A stretch of DNA of 6,256 nucleotides from an uncultured bacterium (GCA_905214365.1 CAJMMH010000173.1:1-6256); one strand, 5' to 3'; positions 1 through 5,843 are shown, numbered from the stretch's first letter. Notes: generated by a model not told the origin, from the letters alone. Translations and numbers: made by a program.

Positions 1-1095
1 GAGCAAAAGACGCATATTGCCGCAACGATGACGGAATATATTAAGACGGTAAATCATCTAGTATCTGTGGCGATAAATGGTACGTCTATCAGCAAATACA
101 CGACAGCAGATGTCGCCGCAGATTTGCCGTCCGCTATCACTAATCAATGTATTCGTGATGCAAAATCAATCGTGAGCAAATACAATAAAGCAGTTCGCAA
201 AGCAGCCAGGAATCAGAAATCTGCGAAACAGGATCCTAAAAAGAAAGAAAAGGAAGTGAAAGTTCCTGTCCTGAAAAAGCCGTGCTGTTATATCAACAAC
301 CAGAATTTCAGACTTAGAGAGGATGCCATAGAATTTCCTGTTTGCATAAATGGAAAATCGAAACGAATTGCAGTTCGGACTGCTATGACGGAGAGACAAA
401 AGCAGCGATTTGCCAATGCAAAGTTTGGAGCTATGCGGATTGTCTGCAAAGGAACTAAGATCGTCTCACAGATTGTCTATGAGGTAAGCGAATCGGAGTA
501 CCCTGGTGACGGAACTGTCATGGGCGTTGACCTTGGAATCAAATGTCCGGCAGTGTCCTATTGTACAGATGGAAACGTTAAGTTCTATGGAAACGGCCGC
601 AAAAATAAATATATGCGGCGACATTATCAGTATTTGCGCAGGAAGCTTCAAAAAGCGAAGCATGTGGACGCACTGAAACGCGTTAATAATAAAGAGCAAC
701 GCATTATGAAAGATATCGACCATAAAATAAGCCATGATATTATAGAGATGGCAGTGGATCACGGTGTCAGACGCATAAAATTAGAGCAACTTTCGAATAT
801 TCGCTCTACGACAAGAACAAGTCGGAAAAACAATCACAGCCTGCATAACTGGTCATTCTACCGCCTTGCACAGTATATTGAATATAAAGCAAGACTCGCA
901 GGAATTAAAGTCGAATATGTAAATCCCGCGTATACAAGTCAGAAATGTCCCGTTTGCGGTCATGTGCATCATGCCAATGATAGGGACTATACTTGCCGCT
1001 GTGGATTTCATACTCACAGAGATTTGTTGGGAGCAATGAATATTTGCAACTCAACTGAGTATGTTGGAGATAGCAATATCAGACATACTGCCTAA
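1..1095 (+). CDS. tnpB: RNA-guided nuclease TnpB (IS200/IS605 OrfB family), 5'-truncated by window edge
   Basis: TnpB is the compact RNA-guided, RuvC-type DNA endonuclease that is the ancestor of Cas12. The first ATG is at 28, but the frame is open to base 1. Residues before that ATG (EQKTHIAAT) read as the usual N-terminal helix of the family, so the true start lies upstream. Counting from ATG 28, the RuvC residues are D168 in GVDLGIK, E253 in KLEQLSN and D332 in HRDLLGAMNI. A zinc ribbon lies between the last two, with C307/C310 (CPVCG) and C323/C325 (CRCG); the CxC second pair suits this subgroup. A basic Lys/Arg stretch follows RuvC-I (about 188-225). No frameshift or lost catalytic residue is seen, so it is probably active. 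It ends just before its guide-RNA scaffold, as usual. A transposase function of its own is not expected. Confidence 0.93.
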   Translation, partial: EQKTHIAATMTEYIKTVNHLVSVAINGTSISKYTTADVAADLPSAITNQCIRDAKSIVSKYNKAVRKAARNQKSAKQDPKKKEKEVKVPVLKKPCCYINNQNFRLREDAIEFPVCINGKSKRIAVRTAMTERQKQRFANAKFGAMRIVCKGTKIVSQIVYEVSESEYPGDGTVMGVDLGIKCPAVSYCTDGNVKFYGNGRKNKYMRRHYQYLRRKLQKAKHVDALKRVNNKEQRIMKDIDHKISHDIIEMAVDHGVRRIKLEQLSNIRSTTRTSRKNNHSLHNWSFYRLAQYIEYKARLAGIKVEYVNPAYTSQKCPVCGHVHHANDRDYTCRCGFHTHRDLLGAMNICNSTEYVGDSNIRHTA

Positions 1096-1252
1096 GCTGC
1101 TATATGCACTGGTTTAGGATGGGTGATGGCACACCCGTATCTTGCACTGCGACCTACCAGAAATGGACGGGTCAGCCACTATGCGGTGGCAGGTAGCAAG
1201 AATCCCCTGCCTTTAGGCATGGGGAGTGTCAAATAAACAGACGATGCAGTAA
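1096..1252 (+). ncRNA. omega RNA (reRNA) of the TnpB element, scaffold plus guide
   Basis: Directly after the tnpB stop the sequence folds strongly. GGGTG 1121-1125 pairs with CACCC 1132-1136. CTTGC 1141-1145 pairs with GCAAG 1196-1200. Inside that, CTACC 1154-1158 pairs with GGTAG 1192-1196 (sharing base 1196), and GCCAC 1175-1179 pairs with GTGGC 1186-1190. The right-end hairpin 1204-1224 follows. In known TnpB systems the RNA covers the 3' end of tnpB and the right end, and the guide is the flanking DNA. The guide would then begin at 1233 (ATAAACAGACGATGCAG...). The 5' limit is unknown and may lie inside tnpB; the limits given are approximate. Confidence 0.65.
1204..1224 (+). repeat. Right-end hairpin of TnpB element 1
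   Basis: CCCCTGCCT (1204-1212) pairs with AGGCA (1215-1219) and GGGG (1221-1224), leaving a TT loop and one unpaired T at 1220. A stem with a single bulged base near a TCAA cleavage sequence is the form recognised by single-stranded IS200/IS605 transposases. There is no T-tract afterwards, so it is not a typical terminator. Confidence 0.8.
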
Positions 1253-2066
1253 TCGGAAACAATGTGCTCCTACGCTTCAGAAGCGAGGGAAAGAATGGTT
1301 CTTAGATTTCCCATTTGAAGAAAATGTTGCTCTTTGTGATACACCAGTGCGAAACCAGATTGCTGTCGCTGTGGATTTAGGAATCAACTCTGCGGCTACG
1401 ATTTCTGTTATATGTGCAGATGGCACTATTCTCGGAAGACATTTTTGTAAACTTCCGAAGGAAATAGACTCTCTCACACATAGCATCAATCGTATTAAGA
1501 AAGCACAGCAGCATGGGAATCGCAAAACGCCCAGATTATGGGCAAAAGCGAAAGGAATCAATCACGATATTGCGTCAAAGACGGCGAATTACATCATGGA
1601 TGTCGCAGTTCTTTACAATGCAGATGTGGTTGTTTTTGAACATCTGGATCGTAAAGGTAAGAAACATGGATCCAAGAAACAAAAGCTTCATATGTGGCGC
1701 AGTCAGGAAGTTCAATCCATCGTAACAAACAAGGCTCACAGGCTTGGTATGCGTATTTCTCATATCTGTGCCTGGGGAACGAGCAAACTTGCTTACGACG
1801 GAAGCGGAGCCGTTTTGCGCGGTCAGAAAGCCGGACTTCCGAGTTATAGCGTGTGCCAGTTTCAAAATGGCAAAATATATAACTGTGACCTTTCCGCATC
1901 ATACAACATAGGAAGCAGATATTTTATTCGTGAAATTTTAAAATCCTTGCCCGAAAGGGACAGGTTGGCAATTGAGGCAAAAGTTCCTCTATCTGCTAAG
2001 AGAAGCACCTGCACGTTCTCTACACTAATTAACCTGAATGCGGAGCTTATGGCTTTTGCGTCATAA
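1233..2066 (+). pseudogene. TnpB-related protein (IS200/IS605 accessory family), 5' part removed by insertion
   Basis: The frame runs on from the element 1 boundary with no ATG. The first usable start is GTG 1347, which has no ribosome binding site and lies only nine codons before the first catalytic Asp. The 38 codons before it (with RGKEWFLDFPFEENVALCDT) read as the TnpB region leading into RuvC, so the gene was cut rather than starting there. Numbered from GTG 1347, RuvC residues remain: D10 in AVDLGIN, E98 in VVVFEHL and D181 in NCDLSASYNIG. The normal paired-CxxC zinc ribbon is absent; only scattered Cys (C141, C170, C180) remain around CAWGTSKLAYDGSG. That pattern fits the divergent TnpB-related branch. 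A shortened product from GTG is possible but unlikely to be active without its N-terminal RNA/DNA-binding half. The missing 5' half should lie left of the window. Confidence 0.8.
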
Positions 2067-2177
2067 GTTTCTGAATTTAGGCTGTATCGTAGAAACGCAG
2101 TTCCCGTCTCCTAAAGAGATTATATGAGCATTGCGCATTGATGGGAAGCACGCGACTTTAGTCGTGTGAGGCTTCAC
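2067..2177 (+). ncRNA. Candidate omega RNA scaffold / right end of element 2
   Basis: Right after the stop codon, GTTTCT 2067-2072 pairs with AGAAAC 2091-2096. TTCCC 2101-2105 can pair with GGGAA 2143-2147. The terminal hairpin is CACGCGACT 2149-2157 with AGTCGTGTG 2160-2168 (TT loop, one G-T pair). GAAG 2145-2148 and CTTC 2172-2175 could extend it, competing with the TTCCC/GGGAA pairing. The position matches where reRNAs lie in TnpB loci, but the folding is weaker than in element 1 and no partner nuclease is intact here. Confidence 0.45.
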
Positions 2178-2296
2178 TGCAAAAACTGGGCTTACAGGCA
2201 GAGGATTGCCGCAGATATGCTTTCTGGTTATACGTAACTATGAAAACTAAGTATTTGATCTATTTGAGTCATTCGATTAGACTAGAACGTATATAA
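2177..2296 (+). pseudogene. Possible 3' fragment of an unknown gene interrupted by element 2
   Basis: From the inferred end of element 2 a frame stays open for 39 codons to TAA 2294-2296, and the stop lies inside the stem of a terminator-like hairpin. The peptide begins LQKLGLQAEDCRRYAFWLY and ends HSIRLERI. I do not recognise it. A stop followed at once by a terminator is what the end of a real gene looks like. However, an open frame this short can occur by chance, and it has no start signal of its own. Confidence 0.3.
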
Positions 2297-2344
2297 AAAT
2301 CATTCCTGCGCCTTGCGTAACACATTTTTATACACGTTTTTTTT
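2287..2344 (+). terminator. Hairpin with T8 tract: terminator or attenuator before the ABC operon
   Basis: Arms 2287-2300 and 2324-2337 are inverted repeats of 14 bases with a single mismatch. The 23-nt loop contains a small CGC/GCG stem (2309-2317). T2337-T2344 follows directly. The stem is AT-rich, so efficiency is uncertain. It has the right polarity only for + strand transcripts. It may end the interrupted upstream gene, or act as an attenuator if the ABC operon promoter lies upstream of it. Confidence 0.55.
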
Positions 2345-2414
2345 CGGGGAATCCGCCGCAATGGCAGGTGCATAAGAGATTCTGAGAGTACATCACCATG
2401 AAAGAAAGAAGGAA
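2345..2414 (+). promoter_or_regulatory. Leader of the amino-acid ABC operon, no clear promoter
   Basis: I find no good -35/-10 pair between the T-tract and the permease gene. Weak pairings exist: GAATC 2349-2353 with GATTC 2378-2382, and GGTG 2367-2370 with CACC 2394-2397. They match no riboswitch I know. A poor promoter candidate upstream of the hairpin is TTGATC 2255-2260, a 17-nt spacer, and TAGACT 2278-2283. That would place the hairpin in the mRNA leader. Confidence 0.25.
2408..2414 (+). promoter_or_regulatory. Ribosome binding site fixing the permease start
   Basis: The AAGGA core ends at 2413. ATG 2415 would be one base away, which is too close. ATG 2421 in the same frame is seven bases away, which is ideal. 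The start is therefore taken as 2421. Confidence 0.7.
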
Positions 2415-2420
2415 ATGTTT

Positions 2421-3098
2421 ATGTTTAGTGGCCGGTTATGGGAGCTGTTTGTTGACTCCTTTCCCAAGATTCTGATTCCGGGCCTGACAGTGACCATTCC
2501 GCTGACCATTATTGCTTTTTCATTGGCACTTGTGATCGCTGTTGTGGTTGCGCTGATTCAGTTCGCCAACATCAGAGGGTTGAAGCAGATTGCCCGCTTT
2601 TACATCTGGATTTTTCGCGGAACGCCGTTGTTGGTTCAGCTGTATGTAATTTTTTTCGGCTTGCCGAAAATCGGGATTGTGATGGATCCGTTCCCGGCGG
2701 CAGTTCTGGTATTTTCACTTAATGAAGGTGCATATTGTGCCGAAACGGTCCGCGCTGCGTTAGAGTCGGTTCCGAGAGGGCAGTTAGAGGCCGGACAGTG
2801 CGCGGGTCTTTCTTATTTGCAGACGATCTTCCGGATTGTGCTTCCGCAGGCAATGCGCACGGCGTTCCCGCCGCTTGCCAATTCGCTGATTTCCATGGTT
2901 AAGGATACATCTCTTGCAGCCAATATTACGGTTACTGAGATGCTGATGGTAACGCAGCGGATTATTGCAAGAACCTATGAGCCGCTGATTCTGTACATAG
3001 AAGTTGGTCTGATGTATCTGATCTTCTCCACTGTTCTGACAAAGCTGCAGAGCATCGGCGAGAAGAAACTGCGTTATTACGGACGGAAGGAGGCGTAA
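2421..3098 (+). CDS. Polar amino-acid ABC transporter permease (HisM/TcyB-like)
   Basis: This is the membrane subunit of an importer for polar amino acids; it probably works as a homodimer since only one permease gene is present. It has 225 residues from ATG 2421, the usual length. Hydrophobic segments lie at about 18-45, 57-80, 91-103 and 188-207. The HisM-type signature FRGTPLLVQLY is at 65-75. The cytoplasmic EAA loop that docks on the ATPase runs from E123 through G129 to LP at 141-142, and KDTSL is at 161-165. The Shine-Dalgarno sequence of the ATPase gene lies inside its last codons and only three bases separate the genes, so the two are translated together. The family is clear. The substrate cannot be read from this subunit; the binding protein suggests cystine or a similar amino acid. 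Confidence 0.95.
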   Translation: MFSGRLWELFVDSFPKILIPGLTVTIPLTIIAFSLALVIAVVVALIQFANIRGLKQIARFYIWIFRGTPLLVQLYVIFFGLPKIGIVMDPFPAAVLVFSLNEGAYCAETVRAALESVPRGQLEAGQCAGLSYLQTIFRIVLPQAMRTAFPPLANSLISMVKDTSLAANITVTEMLMVTQRIIARTYEPLILYIEVGLMYLIFSTVLTKLQSIGEKKLRYYGRKEA

Positions 3099-3101
3099 CC
3101 C

Positions 3102-3854
3102 ATGCTGGAGATTCAAAATATTAGGAAGGCATTCGGCAAAACTGAGGTGCTTCGCGGCGTCAGCCTTTCGGTCAGTCAGGGTGACGTCATTGCGATCATC
3201 GGGCCGAGTGGTTCCGGAAAGACGACGTTGCTGCGCTGCCTCAATTATCTTGAGAAGGCGGATGCCGGCACCATGATTTTTGACGGTGAATCTTTTGATA
3301 TGCATCGGATTTCCAAGCGGGAAATCGCCCGTCTGCGCAAAAAGACCGCGTTTGTGTTCCAAAGCTACAACCTGTTTGCCAACAAAACGGCGCTGCAGAA
3401 TGTCACAGAGGGACTGATTATCGGTCGGAAGATGCCGAAGGAGGAAGCAAACCGGATCGGCCGGGAGGCGCTTGATAAGGTCGGTATGTCTGACCGGTAC
3501 GATTACTATCCGTCTCAGCTTTCCGGCGGACAGCAGCAGCGTGTAGCGATTGCGAGAGCGATTGCGGTAAAGCCGGAGATCATTTTCTTCGATGAGCCGA
3601 CGTCAGCGCTTGATCCGGAGCTGACTGGCGAGGTACTTACTGTCATGCGGCAGCTTGCTGAGGAAGGCATGACAATGTTAGTTGTCACGCATGAGATGAA
3701 TTTTGCCAGAACGGTGTCCAATCACGTGATTTTCATGGAAAACGGCAACATCGTTGAGGCTGGTCCTTCCAAAGAATTTTTTCTTCATCCGAAGGAAGAG
3801 AGGACCAGAGCATTTCTGCAGATTTTCCGTGGCGAGATCGGTTCCGCAGACTGA
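3102..3854 (+). CDS. Polar amino-acid ABC transporter ATP-binding protein (GlnQ/TcyC-like)
   Basis: This is the cytoplasmic ATPase that powers the importer. At 250 residues it has the standard length, with all motifs intact: aromatic A-loop F11, Walker A GPSGSGKT 34-41, Q-loop Q87, signature LSGGQQQ 140-146, Walker B IIFFDE 160-165 with catalytic E165, D-loop SALD 168-171 and switch H197. No extra C-terminal regulatory domain of the MetN type is present, which fits the polar amino-acid class. A strong AAGGAGG at 3087-3093 lies nine bases before the ATG and overlaps the end of the permease gene. The binding-protein gene follows after a 108-base gap in which I see no convincing promoter, only isolated TATAAA (3886) and TACAAT (3916) without a good -35. 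Confidence 0.97.
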   Translation: MLEIQNIRKAFGKTEVLRGVSLSVSQGDVIAIIGPSGSGKTTLLRCLNYLEKADAGTMIFDGESFDMHRISKREIARLRKKTAFVFQSYNLFANKTALQNVTEGLIIGRKMPKEEANRIGREALDKVGMSDRYDYYPSQLSGGQQQRVAIARAIAVKPEIIFFDEPTSALDPELTGEVLTVMRQLAEEGMTMLVVTHEMNFARTVSNHVIFMENGNIVEAGPSKEFFLHPKEERTRAFLQIFRGEIGSAD

Positions 3855-3948
3855 GTTGGAAATCGGCGGCAGAGCGGTAATCATTTATAAAAGCATGTGC
3901 GTTCGCAAATCCAGGTACAATGAGATTCCGAGAGCACATAAAACAAAA

Positions 3949-3956
3949 AAGGAGAG
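3949..3956 (+). promoter_or_regulatory. Ribosome binding site fixing the binding-protein start
   Basis: AAGGAGAG lies immediately before an in-frame TTG (3957) and eight bases (from GGAG) before ATG 3963. The spacing and the start codon both favour ATG 3963. Confidence 0.75.
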
Positions 3957-3962
3957 TTGATT

Positions 3963-4967
3963 ATGAGAGTTAAGAAGTTAATTCCCGGTGTAATGACCGC
4001 GGCAATGGTACTGGCAGCTTCCCTGACCGGATGCTCATCCAATAAATCCGATACAGGAAAAACGTCGGCAGGAAGCAGCGCGGCGGCCGAAAGCACGGCG
4101 AAGGACACCGGGGCTGAGACAACCGCAGCCGAGACAACTGTAGCTAAGACAGAGGCTGAAACGACAGAAAAAGAGACAGAGATCGAAAGCAGCAAGGGTA
4201 CTGAAGCTGCAGATAATGCGTCTTCCGAGGCTCAGTCCGGAGAGGAAGAACAGGATCTTCTGGCACAGATCAAGGAGCGTGGAAGCATTATCGTAGCGAT
4301 GGAGGGAACCTGGTCTCCGTGGACCTATCACGATGAGAACGACGAACTGGTTGGCTATGATGTTGAGGTTGCAAAGAACATCGCGGAGAAGATCGGAGTT
4401 GACGTTGAATTCGTTGAGGGTGAGTGGGACGGTCTGCTGGCAGGTCTGGACGCAGGACGTTATGACCTTATGGTAAACGGTGTCGGCGTAACAGAAGAAC
4501 GCGCGGAAAAGTACAATTTTTCCACTCCTTATGCATTTAATCGTACTGCTGTCATTGTCCGCGGCGATTATGATGAGATTTCCAGCCCGGAGGATCTGAA
4601 GGGTAAGAAAACTGCAAATACGATTTCCAGCACCTACGCGACACAGGCAGAAGCGTATGGAGCAACTGTTACCGGTGTTGATGATCTGAACCAGACCATT
4701 GAGCTGCTGCTTTCCGGCCGTATTGACGCAACTCTGAACGCAGAGGTTGTTTATACCGACTACAAGAAGGCGCATCCGGACGCAAACATCAAGATTGCCA
4801 CCTATACCGATGAGGTAGAGGAAATCGCGATTCCGATCCGCAAGGGTGACGATACCAAGACACTGCTCGACGCAGTAAATTCCGCGCTGGCAGAGATGGA
4901 TCAGGACGGTACGCTGGCAGAGCTGTCAGAGAAATACTTTGGTATGGATATTTCTAAAAATAACTGA
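3963..4967 (+). CDS. Amino-acid ABC transporter substrate-binding lipoprotein (cystine-type, FliY/TcyA-like)
   Basis: This is the extracytoplasmic solute receptor of the importer, 334 residues from ATG 3963. A signal peptide (MRVKK plus a hydrophobic stretch) ends in lipobox LTGC with C24 as the lipid-anchored residue. Residues 25-97 form a low-complexity linker rich in Thr, Glu, Ala and Ser, with repeated ETT units. The class 3 binding domain begins near residue 98 (LLAQIKERGSIIVAMEGTW). GYDVEVA is at 131-137, EWDGLLAGLDAGRYD at about 154-168, and TEERAEKYNFSTPY contains the Arg (R180) that in this family holds the ligand carboxylate. The wording around EGTW, YHD, WDGLLAGL and the C-terminal end is closest to cystine-binding proteins as I remember them; another polar amino acid is possible. 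It ends with tandem stops TGA TAA and then a strong terminator. The linker is longer than I would expect. Confidence 0.93.
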   Translation: MRVKKLIPGVMTAAMVLAASLTGCSSNKSDTGKTSAGSSAAAESTAKDTGAETTAAETTVAKTEAETTEKETEIESSKGTEAADNASSEAQSGEEEQDLLAQIKERGSIIVAMEGTWSPWTYHDENDELVGYDVEVAKNIAEKIGVDVEFVEGEWDGLLAGLDAGRYDLMVNGVGVTEERAEKYNFSTPYAFNRTAVIVRGDYDEISSPEDLKGKKTANTISSTYATQAEAYGATVTGVDDLNQTIELLLSGRIDATLNAEVVYTDYKKAHPDANIKIATYTDEVEEIAIPIRKGDDTKTLLDAVNSALAEMDQDGTLAELSEKYFGMDISKNN

Positions 4968-4985
4968 TAAAAAACAGATACGCAG

Positions 4986-5046
4986 CCGCCCTGTCAGGCC
5001 GGTTCCGGACAGCAGAATGTCCGACCGGCCGGCGGGGCAGTTTTTA
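4986..5046 (+). terminator. Rho-independent terminator of the ABC operon
   Basis: GGCCGGT and CGGACA (within 4997-5011, with a two-base bulge) pair with 5018-5030. CCGCC 4986-4990 pairs with GGCGG 5031-5035 as an outer stem. TTTTTATTT starts at 5041. It is GC-rich, sits 18 bases after the stop, and separates the operon from the next promoter at 5073. Confidence 0.9.
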
Positions 5047-5072
5047 TTTGCGGCGGAAAGCGGCAGGCAGGA

Positions 5073-5101
5073 TTGCCAGGATATCTGACCTGTGGTATAC
5101 T
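5073..5101 (+). promoter_or_regulatory. Sigma-70/SigA-type promoter with extended -10
   Basis: TTGCCA (5073-5078), a 17-base spacer, then TATACT (5096-5101) preceded by TGG (5093-5095, the TGn extension). Each box differs from consensus by one base. Transcription would begin near 5108, upstream of the ribosome binding site for the 5133 gene. It lies just after the ABC terminator. Confidence 0.8.
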
Positions 5102-5115
5102 GGAAAAAATCACGG

Positions 5116-5129
5116 AAGGGGAAGGGAGG
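5116..5129 (+). promoter_or_regulatory. Ribosome binding site fixing the 5133 start
   Basis: A purine-rich run contains AAGG 5122-5125 (seven bases before ATG 5133) and GGGAGG 5124-5129. Alternative upstream starts in the frame, such as TTG 5073, fall inside the promoter -35 box and cannot be used from this promoter. Confidence 0.65.
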
Positions 5130-5132
5130 CGC

Positions 5133-5618
5133 ATGGCTTTGCTCAGGAAACTGAAGAATATACAAAGTACAGATCTGTGCAGGGCAGACAGAGGCTGCAA
5201 AGGCCATCTGTTCCGCCTCCTGTGTCTGGGAGCCGTGCTGCTGACGCTTCTGCTCTGCGCGCAGGAACGGGAGTCTGTGCTGTCCTCTCTGCCGTTAGCG
5301 GTATCGCAGATGCAGCCGTTTGGCAGGACATCCTACCGGGCGGCGGATAATACGCAGGGAGTCCGTCTGGCGGCGGCGCAGGAACCGGCTGCCGGACATG
5401 GAACCGGCCTGTGGAAGTGTGACGCAGGAACCTTTTCCCGGAACTTAAAGCAGCTGAGGGAGCTGAAGCTTCTGCTTTTACTGCTGGCCGGAGTGGTTTT
5501 ATTTGGTTGCCGGGCGTTAGCAGACTGGCCTGATCCGGACAAAAGGACGCGTCCGGCCGCAATCCGCATCTTGCTGGTACGCAACCGCAAGGACGGCAAA
5601 AAACGCAATCATTTCTGA
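5133..5618 (+). CDS. Unrecognised two-pass membrane protein, 161 residues
   Basis: I do not recognise this protein. The basic N-terminal part (1-28) contains C16 and C22. The first hydrophobic helix is about 26-43 (HLFRLLCLGAVLLTLLLCAQ). Then follows a loop of some 65 residues that is Ala-, Gln- and Gly-rich. A second very Leu-rich helix lies at about 111-130 (LKLLLLLLAGVVLFGC). The C-terminal tail is strongly basic. Charges predict both ends in the cytoplasm and the loop outside. Helix 1 could instead be a signal peptide, but its end (LLLC-AQ) fits neither a good lipobox nor a clear signal-peptidase site. The tail ILLVRNRKDGKK faintly recalls a C-terminal motif in small unknown clostridial membrane proteins; this is only an impression. 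It is the first gene of a unit with its own promoter and terminator, followed by a 28-codon gene. A long complementary-strand frame here has no such signals. Confidence 0.7.
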   Translation: MALLRKLKNIQSTDLCRADRGCKGHLFRLLCLGAVLLTLLLCAQERESVLSSLPLAVSQMQPFGRTSYRAADNTQGVRLAAAQEPAAGHGTGLWKCDAGTFSRNLKQLRELKLLLLLLAGVVLFGCRALADWPDPDKRTRPAAIRILLVRNRKDGKKRNHF

Positions 5619-5635
5619 TACATGAAAGAATTGTC

Positions 5636-5662
5636 TGTGCAGGGCACAGGCTGCTCTGCACA
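5636..5662 (+). other. Intercistronic hairpin
   Basis: TGTGCAG 5636-5642 pairs with CTGCACA 5656-5662. There is no T-tract, so it is not a terminator. It lies between the 161-residue gene and the ribosome binding site of the microprotein gene, where it could protect or process the mRNA or tune the ratio of the two products. Confidence 0.5.
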
Positions 5663-5682
5663 TGGATCAGAAAGGAGCAGCT

Positions 5683-5769
5683 ATGATTGCCAATTGTCTT
5701 GTAACGATCGCATGCGTTGTCTTTGCGGGACTTTCCTACTGGTGTTATCGGATGGAAAGCGGGAAATAA
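5683..5769 (+). CDS. Membrane microprotein, 28 residues
   Basis: A strong AAAGGAG (5671-5677) stands five bases before ATG 5683. The product is MIANCLVTIACVVFAGLSYW followed by CYRMESGK. It is one hydrophobic helix (about 2-21) with a short charged tail, and contains three Cys (5, 11, 21). It ends in TAA only 16 bases before a strong terminator. Single-helix proteins of this size often act as small partners or regulators of membrane complexes (KdpF and CydX are known examples), but the sequence matches neither that I can tell and no such operon is present. The obvious candidate partner is the preceding membrane protein, 64 bases upstream. The ribosome binding site, length, hydrophobicity and terminator together make translation likely; the function is unknown. 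Confidence 0.6.
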   Translation: MIANCLVTIACVVFAGLSYWCYRMESGK

Positions 5770-5785
5770 TATAGAGAAAAAGTTT

Positions 5786-5828
5786 GGGGCAGAACCGGGT
5801 GCTGGTTCTGCCCCTGTCTTTGCGTTTT
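5786..5828 (+). terminator. Rho-independent terminator after the microprotein gene
   Basis: GGGGCAGAACC 5786-5796 pairs perfectly with GGTTCTGCCCC 5804-5814 over 11 bp, with the 7-base loop GGGTGCT. A broken T-rich tract follows (TGTCTTTGCGTTTT). Confidence 0.85.
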
Positions 5829-5843
5829 AACCGAATTAAGGAA

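Larger units (their letters stand above)
1..1232 (+). mobile_element. IS200/IS605-family (IS1341-like) TnpB element, left end outside window
   Basis: The unit consists of a TnpB gene, a structured non-coding right end, and a terminal hairpin at 1204-1224 (nine pairs with one bulged T and a TT loop). It is followed by AGTG and TCAA (1229-1232). TCAA is also the right cleavage sequence of the well-studied family member IS608, so I place the end after 1232. No tnpA (Y1 transposase) is visible, so this is either a tnpB-only element or tnpA lies to the left. The sequence beyond 1232 reads as the interior of another TnpB gene, which supports the boundary. The left end and its target motif cannot be seen. 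Confidence 0.8.
1233..2177 (+). mobile_element. Right part of a second TnpB-type element (host of element 1)
   Basis: It comprises the divergent TnpB-related frame plus a structured tail. The tail contains a terminal hairpin 2149-2168 and then AGGCTTCAC, which ends about the same distance after its hairpin as TCAA does in element 1. I place the end near 2177, with an uncertainty of several bases. The left half must lie beyond the left end of element 1, outside the window. Confidence 0.6.

Noticed and set aside
1096..1232. CRISPR-like or riboswitch interpretation of the folded region after tnpB
   Set aside because: There are no repeats with spacers and the downstream frame is a broken mobile-element gene; position and the TCAA end fit a TnpB guide-RNA scaffold much better.
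2398..2475. Possible 25-codon leader peptide (ATG 2398) before the permease, in another frame
   Set aside because: No proper Shine-Dalgarno sequence at the right distance, no run of regulatory codons, and no terminator/antiterminator pair downstream of it.
2784..3362. Minus-strand frame (192 codons) spanning the permease and ATPase genes
   Set aside because: It crosses two overlapping-operon genes of certain identity and has no start signals.
3855..3962. Internal promoter for the binding-protein gene (TATAAA 3886, TACAAT 3916)
   Set aside because: Neither -10-like box has a recognisable -35 at 16-18 bases, so I do not annotate it.
4035..4775. Long minus-strand open frame (246 codons) opposite the binding-protein gene
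   Set aside because: It is the complement of a clear, motif-bearing gene, has no ribosome binding site or promoter of its own, and its peptide has no sensible domain pattern.
5143..5661. Minus-strand frame (172 codons) opposite the 161-residue membrane protein
   Set aside because: The plus strand has the promoter, ribosome binding site, hydrophobic helices and a downstream terminator; the minus frame has none, and GC-rich codons explain its openness.
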